Shown here piece by piece: positions 22,215 through 33,226 of a stretch of DNA of 64,000 nt. The notes under the pieces are model-generated. The model made no database searches and was not told where the DNA came from. It was given only the letters and a program-made list of their open reading frames with translations. The position numbers and the translations under genes are program-made. The number at the start of each line of letters is the position of its first letter. Positions within the stretch are counted from its first letter, which is position 1. Source of the DNA: Limnanthes douglasii subsp. nivea (lineage: Eukaryota > Streptophyta > Magnoliopsida > Brassicales > Limnanthaceae); the NCBI GenBank assembly GCA_036936605.1, contig JAUPFV010000001.1, forward strand, positions 173,184,386 to 173,248,385. The letters are read 5' to 3'.

Positions 22215-23353
22215 CACTTTAATTGTCACTCTTGATTTTAGATTTTATATCATAATCTTCCAATTCAATAGATCACCTCGTCAAACACACTGAAATATTT
22301 GGTTTGTGCAAAATATTTTTAAAGGAAAAGAAGTTAGAACAATTATTACATAATTTTAAAAATATGACCCATATCTTTCTTGTAGTTATTACCAATCCAA
22401 GAATCAAGTTTTGTAAATCTAAAGATCATATCTTAGCATCCATAAACTACTACTCACGTGCATTTGAATCTCATTATTTTATGTCACCAAAAACCAAATT
22501 TGATACTGAAAAATACAAAAACGAATTCTCCCCTGAATATAGGAGTAGATAAAATCTCAATAGATGTCAGATTTGTTTTTTCAAGTCGTCAGAAACCTTG
22601 CTAAAGTAAATCATTCCATTTGATATGTTTTACCTCTTTTGAGACCTAAAAATACATGTTTCTTATCTGATGCTTTGGATATGAGCCTAGATAAAACCGT
22701 AAGATAACTTGTCAAATTTTCAACCTCTTTAATAGATTTTGGTGGAGTCATGCTTAATATTGTTTCCAATTATGATGGTTCGGCTTCACCTTTCTCGCTA
22801 ATTATATAAACTAGAAACTCACCATTTTGTGCACCAAAAGAAAATTTTAATGAGTTTATCTTCATGTTGAATTTCTTGAGATTATTAAATGATTTAGACA
22901 ACATTATTAAATGCTCTTACTAAATCTTACTTTTCATAATCATATCATCAATTTAAGCTTCCAAATTATTTCCTAGTTTATCATAAAAAATATGATTGAC
23001 GAGTCTTTAGCAAGTTGATCCAGCATTATTTACTCCGAACGACATTACTCTGTCACAATATAATCCATGGTTTGTCATAAAAGATGTACTTTCTTTATTA
23101 TTTGGATGCATGTTTATTTAAATATACCTGAGTAAGTGTCCATAAAAGAAAATATTTTATGTAATTTTGTTAAATCTACTAACCGAATAGTACGAGGAAA
23201 AATAAATTGGTCATTATAACATGCCCGATTTAGATCGATGTAATCAACACAAACTCTTGATTGCCCATATTTCATTTTACCCAAAACTGAATTTGCTACG
23301 CACGTTAGGTATTTTGGTTCTCTAATGTGACCAACCTTTAAACATATCTCCAC
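22215..23353 (-). pseudogene. gypsy RT and RNase H remnants (element 6)
   Basis: RT entry at 23353-23114: CVANSVLGKMKYGQSRVCVD, YIDLNRAC, IFSFMDTYSG. The region to 22560 is full of stops but holds traces of the connection domain. Farther on, NLTSIEILSTPIFRGEF near 22520 matches the start of gypsy RNase H, and LGLVITTRKIW and SIELEDYDIK near 22380 and 22240 match its end. So the plus-strand open frame at 22304-22552 is a shadow of this domain. Confidence 0.7.
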
Positions 23354-23829
23354 CTCCTCGATTATTTCCTTAAATTTTCTTTAGATAAAAAACATTATTT
23401 TCTGTCAAATTGGTCTTACACTATTATCTACTGTTAGCTCTTGAAAAATAATATATTTGCTTACTCTTGTATCATATTTATACTTCATGCAAAGACATAC
23501 ACATTTGATTTAAAATATCCAATTAACTCACCCTTGATTTTTTATTCAAATATTTTATAATCAGTACCACATTCCCATTACTAATCCATTCATTAATATT
23601 TTTAATGTAGAGGTGCAGTTAGACACACTACTTCTATTATATCGTCAATTTAAAGGTGTTACAAGTTCTACTAGTTCGACATTCTTTAATGTGTTTTATA
23701 ATTTCTATGTCGTGTTTTTACTTGAAGATAGAATAATTGAATAACATTCCCTTGACACTCACTAGATCCCTCTAATTTCATCAATGTGTCTCATAACAAA
23801 ATATTTTAAACATTGATGATAAGATGAAG

Positions 23830-24280
23830 GCACTACTTCAATCTTAAGCAACCGAAGACAATGTAAAATAGGATCATACAACCCATATACATCAACGACC
23901 ATAAACAAGTTTTGACTATTTTATTTGTATTTCCATATCCTACAATTACTGGCAACTCAACTTCAGATACACAATGAGTTTTCCATCCATCAAAACAAAC
24001 CAAATTTCTTTCTGTCATTTTGTACGGTGTTACCCTAATCATCTTGTCATAACCACTTTAAAACAAAATATTAGTCGAGTTACCGGTATCAACCATAACT
24101 CTTTTAATGATTACACCATTAATTTCAACTGTAACTATCAAAATATCTTTGTGAGGAGCAACCAATCCTCTCAAGTTGTCATCAATAAATTTTAAAGACG
24201 AAGATAGTAACCTATTAAAATGCATTGCAAATTCATCAACAAAATGTAATTTTTAGATATTTCCTATGTATTATTCTTGA
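23830..24280 (-). pseudogene. gypsy retropepsin region (element 6)
   Basis: Near 24115-24060 the minus strand encodes RVMVDTGNSTNILF, a retropepsin active site with an intact DTG. It is preceded by NLRGLVAPHKDILIV. Downstream (23833-24042) the linker reads VSEVELPVIVGYG. This is the best preserved protease active site among the gypsy copies here, although the surrounding frame is broken. Confidence 0.75.
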
Positions 24281-24328
24281 TTTATTGGATGTTCTTGCTA
24301 AAGTATCTCTTCTAGTAGTAGTGCATAG

Positions 24329-25034
24329 TGATAAGGGAATCCCCATCGCCTCACATGGTCGAACAGAGGGGAAATGGAAAAAGACAGGTATAAATCCAAA
24401 CTATGAAAGTGACGAGGTAAAGAACGTGTGCAAGTATCGTGAAGGTTCCAGACCGAGCAGAGCTCAGACTCTGAGGGCCAACAAAGAAACACAAAGATAC
24501 CGGGCATAACAGTGCCCTATGACTAATGGCTGACCGCGACGATCAAAATAGCAAGGCTCCCGATGGAGCCAAGCTATATCATCACAAGCCCGCTATGAGG
24601 ATCAACAAAGCAGGTATTTATAAACGCTTCAAACATAACAGAGCTCCTTTACCGAGAAGAGCTCAATTGTAGTGCCCCATCAAGAAGAAAAAGAGCGTAG
24701 AGATGTAGCTCGGTTTAGAGTCTAGCAGGAGACAAGCAGATCAAACCAAACTGAGCAGAGGCAGTAGTAACGGAAGAGGCAATTAAGGAGGTCGATTCAA
24801 ACTCTAAGGATTTAATAAGTCAACAAGCATTAATGATACGAGACCGAATTAATCGGTCGCAAATTTAGGGCTTTCTTTATAAATGTTAGTCTAGCATTTG
24901 AATAAGGGGAATGGGCATTAATTAAGAGAAAAGAATGTATAAAAGGGGCACTAGACCCAAAGAATTGTATCTTTTTCAACATAATACAAAATACTCTCTT
25001 CTTTTTATAAGTTGTTATATTTTCCTATAAAAAA
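24329..25034 (+). repeat. putative 5' LTR (element 5)
   Basis: Begins TGATAAGGGAATCCCC where element 6 sequence stops. It contains a TATA-like TGTATAAAAGGGGC at about 24936. The end is placed before TTGGGGTGCATAC, the likely primer-binding site. No second copy was recognised, so the boundaries are inferred. Confidence 0.5.
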
Positions 25035-25073
25035 TTGGGGTGCATACTAAGAACTTGGTGTGAAATCATTGTT

Positions 25074-26698
25074 ATGACAAGGTCAGAGTTCGACAGAGAT
25101 AGACAGGAACCAAACCAAGGAACAGATCGACAAAGAACGATGGCCGACCCACCAATGGAGGGACTTGGTCAGCAGCCCATAGTGACGGTAGCCGTTGACA
25201 AATCAATAGTGGTAACGCATGTGGAAATGGTACCGCAAACGGGGTCAGAGCTGGCACTACGCATGTCTGAGGTTGTTTTGAACCCAGCCCTGCACGATGT
25301 ATAAATTAAAGATGTTGTGGTCGGGACGACAATTTAGCGACTCGAAAGCAACTTCAACATCTACAGAAGGAGCAAGTTAAGGTAGCATATGAGCACGGTG
25401 CTAGAGAGAAAGATATGCACACAACTATCTTTGGACTGTACGACACGATGAAGGCATTTAAAACTAAAGCCTAAGCCCCAACCCGTACACATCATCGACC
25501 ATGATCGGAGGATGGTCGCTCAAACTGCAGAGACCAATCCTCGAAGCGTGAGGATAGAAGATAAGGAGAGGGAGAAAGTGGAAGTAAAACACATTCCAAG
25601 GAGCCCAACCAGCAGCGGGAGGGGGAACTTCAGCCATCAAAGAAAGCAAAGGAGGCTGAGTTCGTTCAGTACTATCAAGTACAGCCTAAACTTTAAACAT
25701 ATATCCTAAAAGAATCTCCATTTATTGAAAGGATCCTTGAAGTTTAGCTCCCTCGCAAATTTGACCCCTTCGGAATGGAGGCATATGACGACACAAAAGA
25801 TCCAGAACGACACTTAAAACAATTCCGCAATATGATGATGGCTTACAATCCCAATTATGCCATGCTCTGCCGAGCATTTTCTATAACTCTCAAAGATAAT
25901 GCAATGGACTGGTTTAGTAGCTTGCCAAAAGCATCGATTCATGATTTTGCAGGATTGTGGTGAGCCTTCAAGGAAATATTTATAGGCAATAAAGAGCCTC
26001 AGAGATGAATGCGACTCGATAATGGACCTCTACCAAAAGATAGGTGAGCCTCTAAAGAGCTATGTCCGACTTTTTGTCCACTGCATGAACGGACTACCCG
26101 ATCTGGCTGAAAATATCGTTGTGGCTTCACTTAAAAAGATTTAGATTATCGAGGAGAGCTCTATGCCGACCTGATTCGGCACCCTACTGAAAATATGGGG
26201 GACCTACTAACTCGAGCAGACACGTTCATACGAGTTGATGACGCCAAGAAGGACGACTCTTTATAGAGAGTTTACTATGAACCAAGAAAGGGGCAATCTA
26301 ACCGCAAAAAGACCACGAAAGGGCCTCGTTAGGATCATTCTCGGCGCACCATATTTTCAAACAATCTTTTTCGAAATTTCGCTCCGTTGACCGAGTCTAT
26401 TTCTATGATCTACGAACGAACAAAGGGAAGAACGAGGTATCAACCTCCTAAGATGATGAGTGCATCGAGCTACAAGCGGTCCAACAGATATTTTTGTGCT
26501 TATCACAACAATCACGGTCACACTACGGACGAATGCGGTAAATTAAATAAAGAAATTCAAAGATTGATCAATAGCGGGGAGCTCCTCCAATTTATAAAGC
26601 GACGGGATCATATTCGTTGACCTGAGCATAAAGAGGAAATTTGCCAGATCCAGGAGGAAAAACCCAATGAAAACAAGGGCACAGACAAGGGAAAACAG
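25074..26698 (+). pseudogene. gypsy gag (element 5)
   Basis: Starts MTRSEFDRDRQEPNQG at 25074 and is open to 25304, then broken. The capsid core at 25775-25963 reads HLKQFRNMMMAYNPNYAML, ITLKDNAMDWFSSLP. Later LLTRADTFIRVDDAKKDDS (near 26220) and a C2H-type zinc knuckle CAYHNNHGHTTDEC (about 26496) occur, the latter in an open frame at 26387-26620. The knuckle has His in place of the second Cys, as in several Tat-like gags. Stops and frameshifts separate the segments. Confidence 0.85.
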
Positions 26699-26700
26699 TA

Positions 26701-27295
26701 GTGGTTGTTCACCATCATGGGGGGAGAGGATATTCAGATATGACTGAGCACGAAGAAGTAGCAAACAACGAAGAGTTAGCCCTGATGATTGCTGAAATAT
26801 GGTCTGAGGTAGCCATCAACTCGATAGTACCAGACAAACTACGAATACCAGCATTGTTAACCATCGCCGGGGGGGATTCAGGGTTGTCTCATAACGCAAA
26901 CTTCAAGAAACGGGCTCGGATTGACCATGAGGTTCAAGAAGTTGAGGCCTCACACTACTATAACTTCGTGATCTCGTTATCTACCTTATCTTCAATGCTG
27001 ATGATCTGAGAGAGGTCACCACACCGCACGAGGATGCATTAACAGTAAATCTGGATATCGGAGGAGTAATGGTTACACGAGTCCTCATCGACGGGGGCAT
27101 TTATGCAAACATTATATTCAAGGCCAGCTATGACCGCATGAACGAGGTCCAACCCTACAAGCCGACCCAGTGGACCCTTGAGGGATATGAAGGGAAGGCC
27201 TCACAATGTGTGAGAGAAGTTGATTTGCTGGTTACGGTTGGGCACGACGCTACCAAGTAATGAAAACATTGTTCATGATCTCAGATGTCCAGAGC
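26701..27295 (+). pseudogene. gypsy retropepsin (element 5)
   Basis: Aspartic protease region. Open piece 26701-27009 precedes it (ELALMIAEIWSE...KKRARIDHEVQ). The active site at 27069-27110 reads RVLIDGGIYANIIF, with the catalytic Asp kept and DTG changed to DGG. The family linker WTLEGYEGKASQCVREV follows. The frame ends at 27258 and shifts to the peptide SPYHAIIGLPWLQ. Confidence 0.8.
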
Positions 27296-27960
27296 CCCTA
27301 CCATGCAATCATTGGTCTCCCTTGGCTTCAAAAATGGAGGCCACCCCTTCCACATTTAGACAATACATCAAATATCTGATCAACAATGCAATAGGGTTAT
27401 CAGAGGTACCTAACCCTGTACTTGTTAAAAAGAAAGGGGGCCAATGGCGCATGTGTGTGGATTTCACCGACTTGAATCAGGCTTCCCCGAATGATGCATT
27501 TCCTCTTCCTCGTATAGAACAACTGGTGGATTCCACTTCCATCTATGAATACCTCTCCTTCATGGAAGCCTACTCCGGTTACAATCAAATTCGCCTCAAC
27601 CCATCTGATGAAGAGAATAGCACGTTTCAGACTGAGTGCGGTCTCTATTGCTACACAGTCATGTCGTTCGACCTCAAAAATATCGGTTCCACGTACCAAA
27701 GATTGATGAACCACATTTTCAAGGATCACCTGGGTAAGTATATGAAAGTCTACATTGACAACATGTTAGTTAAAATAAATTCTTTAAAAACCCAACTCGA
27801 GGTGCTCCAATTAGTATTCAATGTGTTGCGATAATATAATCAGAAGCTTAACCCGGTCAAATATTCCTTTGGTGTATAGAGTTGAAATTTCCTTCGTTAT
27901 ATGGTCAAAAAAATGGGATCAAAGCTGTTCCAGCTCAATTACAAGTCGTCCTCACGATGG
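27296..27960 (+). pseudogene. gypsy reverse transcriptase (element 5)
   Basis: Long open stretch to 27834 covering fingers and palm: PNPVLVKKKGGQWRMCVDF, TDLNQASPNDAFPLP, YLSFMEAYSGYNQIRL, FQTECGLYCYTVMSFDLK. The catalytic YxDD is YIDN (YIDNMLVK near 27752), so the second Asp is lost and the enzyme would be dead. The spacer between protease and RT is shorter than in element 3, suggesting an internal deletion near 27360. Confidence 0.85.
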
Positions 27961-28391
27961 CCCCACCTTCTAACGTTAAAGAAATCCAATGCTTGAGAGG
28001 CCGGTTAGCAGCGTTATCACATTTTATTTCTTGAGTATCGGATAAGAGTCACCCATTCTTCGAAATTATCCAAGGTGCTAAGAAAATTGCATGGACAGAG
28101 GCATGTGATAAATATTTCGAGGCTTTAAAGCAATACCTCACCTCGCCTAAGATACTTTCTGCACCCATAACAAGTGAAACTCTTTTTACATACTTGTCTA
28201 TCTCATCATGTATCATCAGTGCAGTTTTAATTTGGGAGCCTGATGGTGTGCAACACCGGATCTATTATGAGAGTAAAACTCTTCTTGACGCTGAGACCCG
28301 CTATCTCAATCTAGAGAAACTCGCATTGGCCATAGTAGTAGTGGCACAGAAAATGCACCCCTATTTCCAAAGTGACACGGTAGTTGTTTGA
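27961..28391 (+). pseudogene. gypsy RNase H, first copy (element 5)
   Basis: Degraded domain that would remove RNA from the RNA-DNA hybrid. The recognisable open piece 28194-28391 reads EPDGVQHRIYYESKTLLDAE and LNLEKLALAIVVVAQKMHPY, standard for the gypsy RT-linked RNase H. Upstream traces include the connection-domain remnant at 27960-28030. Confidence 0.75.
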
Positions 28392-28439
28392 ACTTCTCTC
28401 CCGTTTAAGTTGTATTACAAAAGCTAGATGCTTCGGGCC

Positions 28440-28985
28440 GCCTGACAAAATAGAGCATCGAGTTGGGCGAGAAAAATATCAAGTTTGAACCTCGCACCGC
28501 TATAAAAGGTCAGGCCGGAGTTGATTTCATCACCGAGTTTTACACACCCCATACCGGACCTCTGCCTGCCGATATCGATAGTGAAATTGAGTGGTCAAAA
28601 TGGATAATTGAAGCAGATGAAGCCTCCAGTGCGTCTGGGGGCGGGGCAGATATTATTCTAAAGTCACCAACAGGGGAGTAGATCAGGCATGTGATCAGAT
28701 ACAACTTTCCAGTGAGGAATAACATTGCCGAATATGAGGCTGTCATCTACGGGATGAAATTGGCGCTGATATTCGGTGCTCGAAATCTGTGGATCCGCTC
28801 GGATTCTCAATTGGTGATTAATTAGGCCAACTCATATTATGCGAAGAAAACCGATATCCGTGGCTATTCGGCTGCTCTGAAAGACCTCAAATCCAAGTTT
28901 TCTCAAGTCGTTGACGAGCAGGTGCCTCGACTAAACAATGCTGATGTTGACACCCTCTCCAAAGTAGTGGCTCTCGGTGAGCATC
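28440..28985 (+). pseudogene. second (Tat-type) RNase H (element 5)
   Basis: After FEPRTAIKGQAGVDFITEF a second RNase H-like fold follows: ASGGGADIILKSPTGE, then one stop, RHVIRYNFPVRNNIAEYEAV, GARNLWIRSDSQLVIN, and later RLNNADVDTLSKVVAL. The E (NIAEYEA), D (SDSQL) and D (NADVDTLSK) residues of the catalytic set are visible. A second RNase H between the first and integrase is characteristic of the Tat lineage (established knowledge). Few lesions are present. Confidence 0.8.
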
Positions 28986-29039
28986 CACTTATCTTAATGC
29001 AAAACTTACCCACAACAAAAATTCTACACCAGAGCGACG

Positions 29040-29880
29040 AGGTCTAAGTCATCACCCCCACGGAAGACTGGTGCAAGTCATATCTCTACTATCTTCAGTA
29101 TCGTATTCTACCGAGTGACAAGGCTGTCGCTCGAGCTCTCCAGTTGAAAGCTACGAGATATTGTGTCATAGACGACATCCTATACAGGAAATTTTCTACT
29201 CAGCTTTTGTTCTGATGCCTAGATTTGTCTGAGACTACATAAATTCTGGAAGATCTACACTTAGGTGAGGCCGGATTGCATTGCGGATATTGTAGCCTCA
29301 TTCGTCACTTCTTACTAGCTGGCAACTACTAGCCATCTTTGGTGGCCGACGCGAAAAAAGTAGTTCAAAAGTGTAGTAATTGGCAACAATTTGCCAACTC
29401 TAACCACTTACTGAGTGAACCGATGCATGTAGTTCTGCCCTTTTCACAAATATGGCATCGACCTTCTGGGACCACTCCCAATAGAGGCAGATAAACAAAA
29501 ATTCTTGGTAGTGGTTGTTGATTATTTTACTAAATGGGTTGAAGCTAAAGCTATCTTAAGAACCAAAGCGGTAAACATGTGTGATTCATCTTACAACACA
29601 TATTATCTCGATTTGGCATAGCTCGCATCCTCATGACAGATAATGGGACGCGGCTCTAGAATAAAATGATGAACATGTTCTGTAAATGTTTTGCCATCAA
29701 CCAACACTTCTCCACACTTTATTACCCGCATGCGAATAGGCAGGTTGAAGTCACGAACCATACTATTTTGGAGGGCCTCAAGAAAATATTGGCGGGAGCT
29801 AAGGGTAAATTGTTAGACAGGTTAAGCAAGGAGCCAAGTGCCACGCCTATGGGCTACAAAACGCGAGCTTGCCAAGTGTC
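29040..29880 (+). pseudogene. gypsy integrase (element 5)
   Basis: Linker YRILPSDKAVARALQLKA and DDILYRKF, zinc-finger remnant (GEAGLHCGYCSLIRH, then CSNWQQFAN), and catalytic core with ILMTDNGTRL (catalytic Asp) and HANRQVEVTNHTILEGLKK (catalytic Glu). Several stops occur, for example near 29215 and 29340. The C-terminal domain is replaced at about 29830 by repeat-like sequence. Confidence 0.8.
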
Positions 29881-30000
29881 AAGCCCTTCTTAGGGCCACG
29901 CAAACGGGTTATTATAGCCTCGCCACGAACGGGTCACGTGCCACGCCTACGGGCTACGTAACGCGACCTGATCTCGGATCACGCCTTTGAGAAGGCCACA
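29838..30000 (+). repeat. short 3' repeat units (element 5)
   Basis: Two copies of GTGCCACGCCTAYGGGCTAC, about 99 bp apart (near 29839 and 29938), each followed by an AACGCGA segment. Related GGGCCACGCAAACGGG and GCCACGAACGGG pieces lie between. The sequence is GC-rich compared with its surroundings and lies between integrase and the antisense ORF, as do the arrays of elements 2 and 4. Confidence 0.65.
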
Positions 30001-30279
30001 CAATAGGGTCTGACCGACCTTACCGCAAAATGGGATCTAATGGACTTATGCAAATAGTGTAACTAACACTTGACAGGGTAAGGAACCACTCCTTGATGAA
30101 CATATTTAAACATACACACATCTACTTCAACCATGACATTTCCATAAACAGATTTCCCAGAAAGGTAATTAACCAATGTCTACAAAAAAGCGAAGCAAAA
30201 AGATTTTTACAATACAAGTTATAAGATTAAAAGCCCGCAAATGTGCCATAATGTTTACACATAAGTATCAGTTTTCAAA

Positions 30280-31870
30280 TTAGGTATCCCGTATCAAGTT
30301 TGGATTTTCAGTCAACGCGTCTTTTGCGCGCTCTGCACCTACATGCACAACATCAGTCACCATCCTCATAGTTAGTGCGTTCGCTACTAAATCCCCTTTA
30401 GGCCGAGCCGTTTGGGTAGATGTGATACCAACCCTTGTATGTTGCTTTCCTCCCGTCGCCAATTTCTCTAAATTAGCCTAATTTATCCATAGGTTCAAAG
30501 GCACCAGTTCCTCTACAACCTCCTTCCCTTTCTGCGCCACCATTGCTATTACTACCTCCATGACCTGGGCTTCTCTTTCGTTTAAGTCAGCCACAGTCTT
30601 CCTTTATAGCTGCTCAAGCTCTTACTTTATTTTTGCCTTAAGCTCCCCCAATGCAGTGGTTAACCTCTCATTATCCAAAGTTAGAGCAACAATGCGATCC
30701 GCTTGATCTTCCACTCTCTTTGCTTGAGTCACATTCTGAGCTAGCAATGTGTTGCTCTACGTCACTACCGCATCGTTCCTTTTGATTAACTAATTGTTTT
30801 GTGCTAGCAGTGCGGCATTCCCCGTTTTCGATTCCTTATACGACGACTCACAGGCCTCAAGAAACCCTGGATTGTGGTCAACTTTTGGTGAAATCCTTCA
30901 TTCTCTTCAATTGCTTTATCCTTCTTCGCTTTGGCAGTCCTATAGCCATTTTTGAACCGTGCCAGCTCGTTCGTTAGCCCCTTCACAGAACCAAAAAACA
31001 TGGGCTCTGGTCTCCACTTCTCCATCACCAAATAATCTGCTTTTGATATCCCATGATAAGACAGTACCACTGCATTATGATGCATCTGCGTAGGCAAGCA
31101 CACAAAACAGGAGATGGGTTAAACATCTAACCAATTTCATAAGGAAAGACTTATCTAAATGAACATACCTCAATAACCAGCTCTACTTGCCTCTGCAGAA
31201 TTTCACTCATAGGCTAATAGCCTATGGTCATAGAACGATAGCTCTCGAATGCGTTTCAATTGTTCAAACATAAACATCGATGAGGGTGACATCACTACTC
31301 TAGGAGGCAGAAACTCTTCGGTCAAGGCTCCTCCTAGATTGATTTTTAAAATTAGTCTTATATTCGACATCCACTATTTTCTTATCTTCAATCCATGCTC
31401 TTCTTTTACATTATAATTATTTATAAGGCCAGGCACTTCCTTCCATAAATCGCCAAGTTCAAGTTTAGAAAACATCTTATGGCACCCATGAATCATACTT
31501 TGCCTAATTATTCATGCTTAGGTAGAATCAGTCTTTAAAAGCTTATCTTTTTGTTTAGTAAAAACCTTGTTATTTTATTCTTCGGCTTCTTCCAGAACCT
31601 TCACCTTAGACGTTCTTAATTCTACTACTTTCTTTTTTAGATTATCCACTGTGGTCCACATAGTAGTTATTTCGAACTTCAGTTTCTAGACTCTTCTTGA
31701 AGACTTGCCACCTGAGATCTCAAACTTCCTAGATTACGTTGATTAACCATCCGAATAGACTTCACCATGGTCGTTAAGAGTTTCCTCAAATTCATTAGTA
31801 TCTTTGATATGCTTGATTGAAACTCTCACCAGGCGTAGGAGATCAGAAAGCCCTAGATAGTGATCATCAG
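30280..31870 (-). pseudogene. antisense coiled-coil ORF (probable aORF of element 5)
   Basis: Minus-strand coding remnants downstream of integrase. The piece 31103-30804 reads MEKWRPEPMFFGSVKGLTNE and is rich in Lys/Glu (KAKKDKAIEENEG). The final piece 30462-30280 reads KGDLVANALTMRM and ends at a stop. Pieces upstream to 31870 are charged and full of stops. The length, strand and position match the coiled-coil half of the aORFs in elements 4 and 7. The conserved NWGL core was not found here, so the link is by position and composition only. Confidence 0.45.
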
Positions 31871-32472
31871 CTATTTGTTAGATGACCAAATATATTGTAT
31901 GTGGAATATATAGGTTAATATATAAGAAATAAACTTATTTTCAAGCAGTAAGTAAGCATTAAGTCTTAAGTTCAGAGGAAGATTACCTCAAGGTTAAGGT
32001 AAATTTATTAGACACATGAACCAACTATGGACTTACTAGGCGATGTGGCCAGTATTCTTTGAAACGTTGTTGTATCGGGTAACAACCTAACCCAAATCTT
32101 ATACTTGTAGGGCATGGCACTTTCCTTTTGCCTTAGTCTATTTAAACTTTATATATCCCAGCAATTCTATACTAGTTGCGGATTTAGTGGAGAGTTCTTT
32201 TGGGCTTACAGAGTTGTCAGCCCAATTGGACCCATCATTCCGAGTTGAACCTCAAACTTCAATTCATAGAGCCTCCAGCAACAGTAGTGACCAAGTACAT
32301 TCTTTCTGTACCCGAGCCTTCGGTTCCGATAACCTTATTCTCAGAGAAACTTCAAAGGACCTTTTTATTGTGTTTTCCACAAGGAGTACAAGACGTTTCC
32401 ACCTTCATTTGTTTGCTCGTTGCCCAACGCCTGCGAGGCAGAAAATGGTTGATTAAATGTAACGACATGGTA
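31871..32472. other. unassigned stretch left of element 7
   Basis: Up to 32190 I see nothing recognisable. From 32200 to the element 7 insertion at 32477 the plus strand is open in two frames (one contains TKYILSVPEPSVPITLF, the other FIVFSTRSTRRFHLHLF). I do not recognise either. It may be a remnant of an older element, possibly element 5. Confidence 0.3.
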
Positions 32473-32477
32473 GAAAT

Positions 32478-32847
32478 TGATGAGTTCGGATACTTTAATC
32501 ACAACCAGCACTTTATCCGGACAGAGGTAATTCTGACCATAAGACTCCACTGAAAAATCAGGACATGACAAATGTAAAAAACTTTTTGACTAAGCTATTT
32601 GCTAATCTGCTTAAAAGACTAATGAGTCTTTAAACTTGACCCAGTTTCACAACTTGACCCAGTAAGCCTATGGGTTATGAATTAAAAGTATAAATACCTC
32701 AACCACTCTCATTAATGAGGGTGATCAACATTTAATACAAGTAGGCTGCTTAATTATCTCTCTCTACTCCACACACTAGACACATAATACTTCAAACTTA
32801 CCAAAACACTTTACCAAACTACCCCCAACCCAAAATAAACCAAACCA
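32478..32847 (+). repeat. 5' LTR of element 7
   Basis: 370 bp, from TGATGAGTTCGGATAC to ACCAAACCA. TATA-like AAAGTATAAATACC lies about 210 bp in. It matches the 3' LTR along its whole length, at roughly 90% identity by eye, so the insertion is not recent. Confidence 0.9.
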
Positions 32848-32848
32848 G

Positions 32849-32868
32849 ATTGACGACCATAGTGGGAG
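32849..32868 (+). other. putative primer-binding site (element 7)
   Basis: ATTGACGACCATAGTGGGAG begins one base after the 5' LTR. The form TTGRCGACC...GTGGG resembles plant gypsy primer sites, but I cannot assign the tRNA. Confidence 0.5.
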
Positions 32869-32920
32869 CATGAAGGTGTCTGAATTTTACATTCCAAACC
32901 ATTAAAAAGAACCAGTTCGG

Positions 32921-33226
32921 ATGGATCCGAACGAGCAAGGAACTTCACCTCCTGTGGTGGAAACGTTTGGGGCAAACAAGTAATACATTGTTGAAGAGCG
33001 AGACAAGTTGAGAGCAGAAATAGAGGTGTTAAGGGCCATAAAACAAGCAGAAAAGGGTATTAGGGAGAAATCAGGGGCGTCAGCTATTCATCATACTGAA
33101 AACCCTGGGAAGAATGATCCATCAATAAGGGAGAGTTTTGAAGGGATATATAGACTTCAGGACAAAGAAGGGAGAGTTTTGAAGCACCCATGGAATACTG
33201 AACATCTCAGGTTATATTTAAACTAA
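32921..33226 (+). pseudogene. gag N-terminus fused in frame to integrase C-terminus (element 7)
   Basis: A 102-codon frame starting MDPNEQGTSPPVVETFGANK, then one TAA (32981-32983), then ERDKLRAEIEVLRAIKQAEK, a helix-rich gag leader. From about 33125 it becomes GIYRLQDKEGRVLKHPWNTE and ends HLRLYLN, the last residues of gypsy integrase (compare element 4, HPWNIQNLKLF). The frame runs through the join without a shift. The deletion thus removed almost all of gag-pol and left a small fusion reading frame. With its stop it is probably not functional. Confidence 0.8.

Larger units (their letters stand above)
22215..24328 (-). mobile_element. Ty3/gypsy element 6, protease to RNase H fragment
   Basis: Minus-strand pol fragment, heavily decayed and AT-rich. 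From right to left: end of gag and retropepsin (24280-23830), RT (23353-22900), connection, and RNase H traces to about 22215. The right edge is cut by the LTR of element 5 at 24329. Its base composition is more AT-rich than element 5, consistent with greater age. Confidence 0.8.
24329..31870 (+). mobile_element. Ty3/gypsy Tat-like element 5, most complete gag-pol
   Basis: Plus-strand element with LTR (24329-25034), gag (25074-26698), protease, RT, RNase H, a second RNase H-like domain, integrase (to about 29880), short 3' repeats and a minus-strand coiled-coil ORF (30280-31870). The extra RNase H after the usual one is a Tat-lineage hallmark (established knowledge). It has inserted next to the older element 6. 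Its 3' LTR was not found, and element 7 begins at 32478. Confidence 0.85.

Noticed and set aside
22304..22552. Plus-strand 82-codon ORF as a gene
   Set aside because: The opposite strand carries gypsy RNase H motifs (SIELEDYDIK, LGLVITTRKIW, ILSTPIFRGEF) of element 6, so this is a shadow frame.
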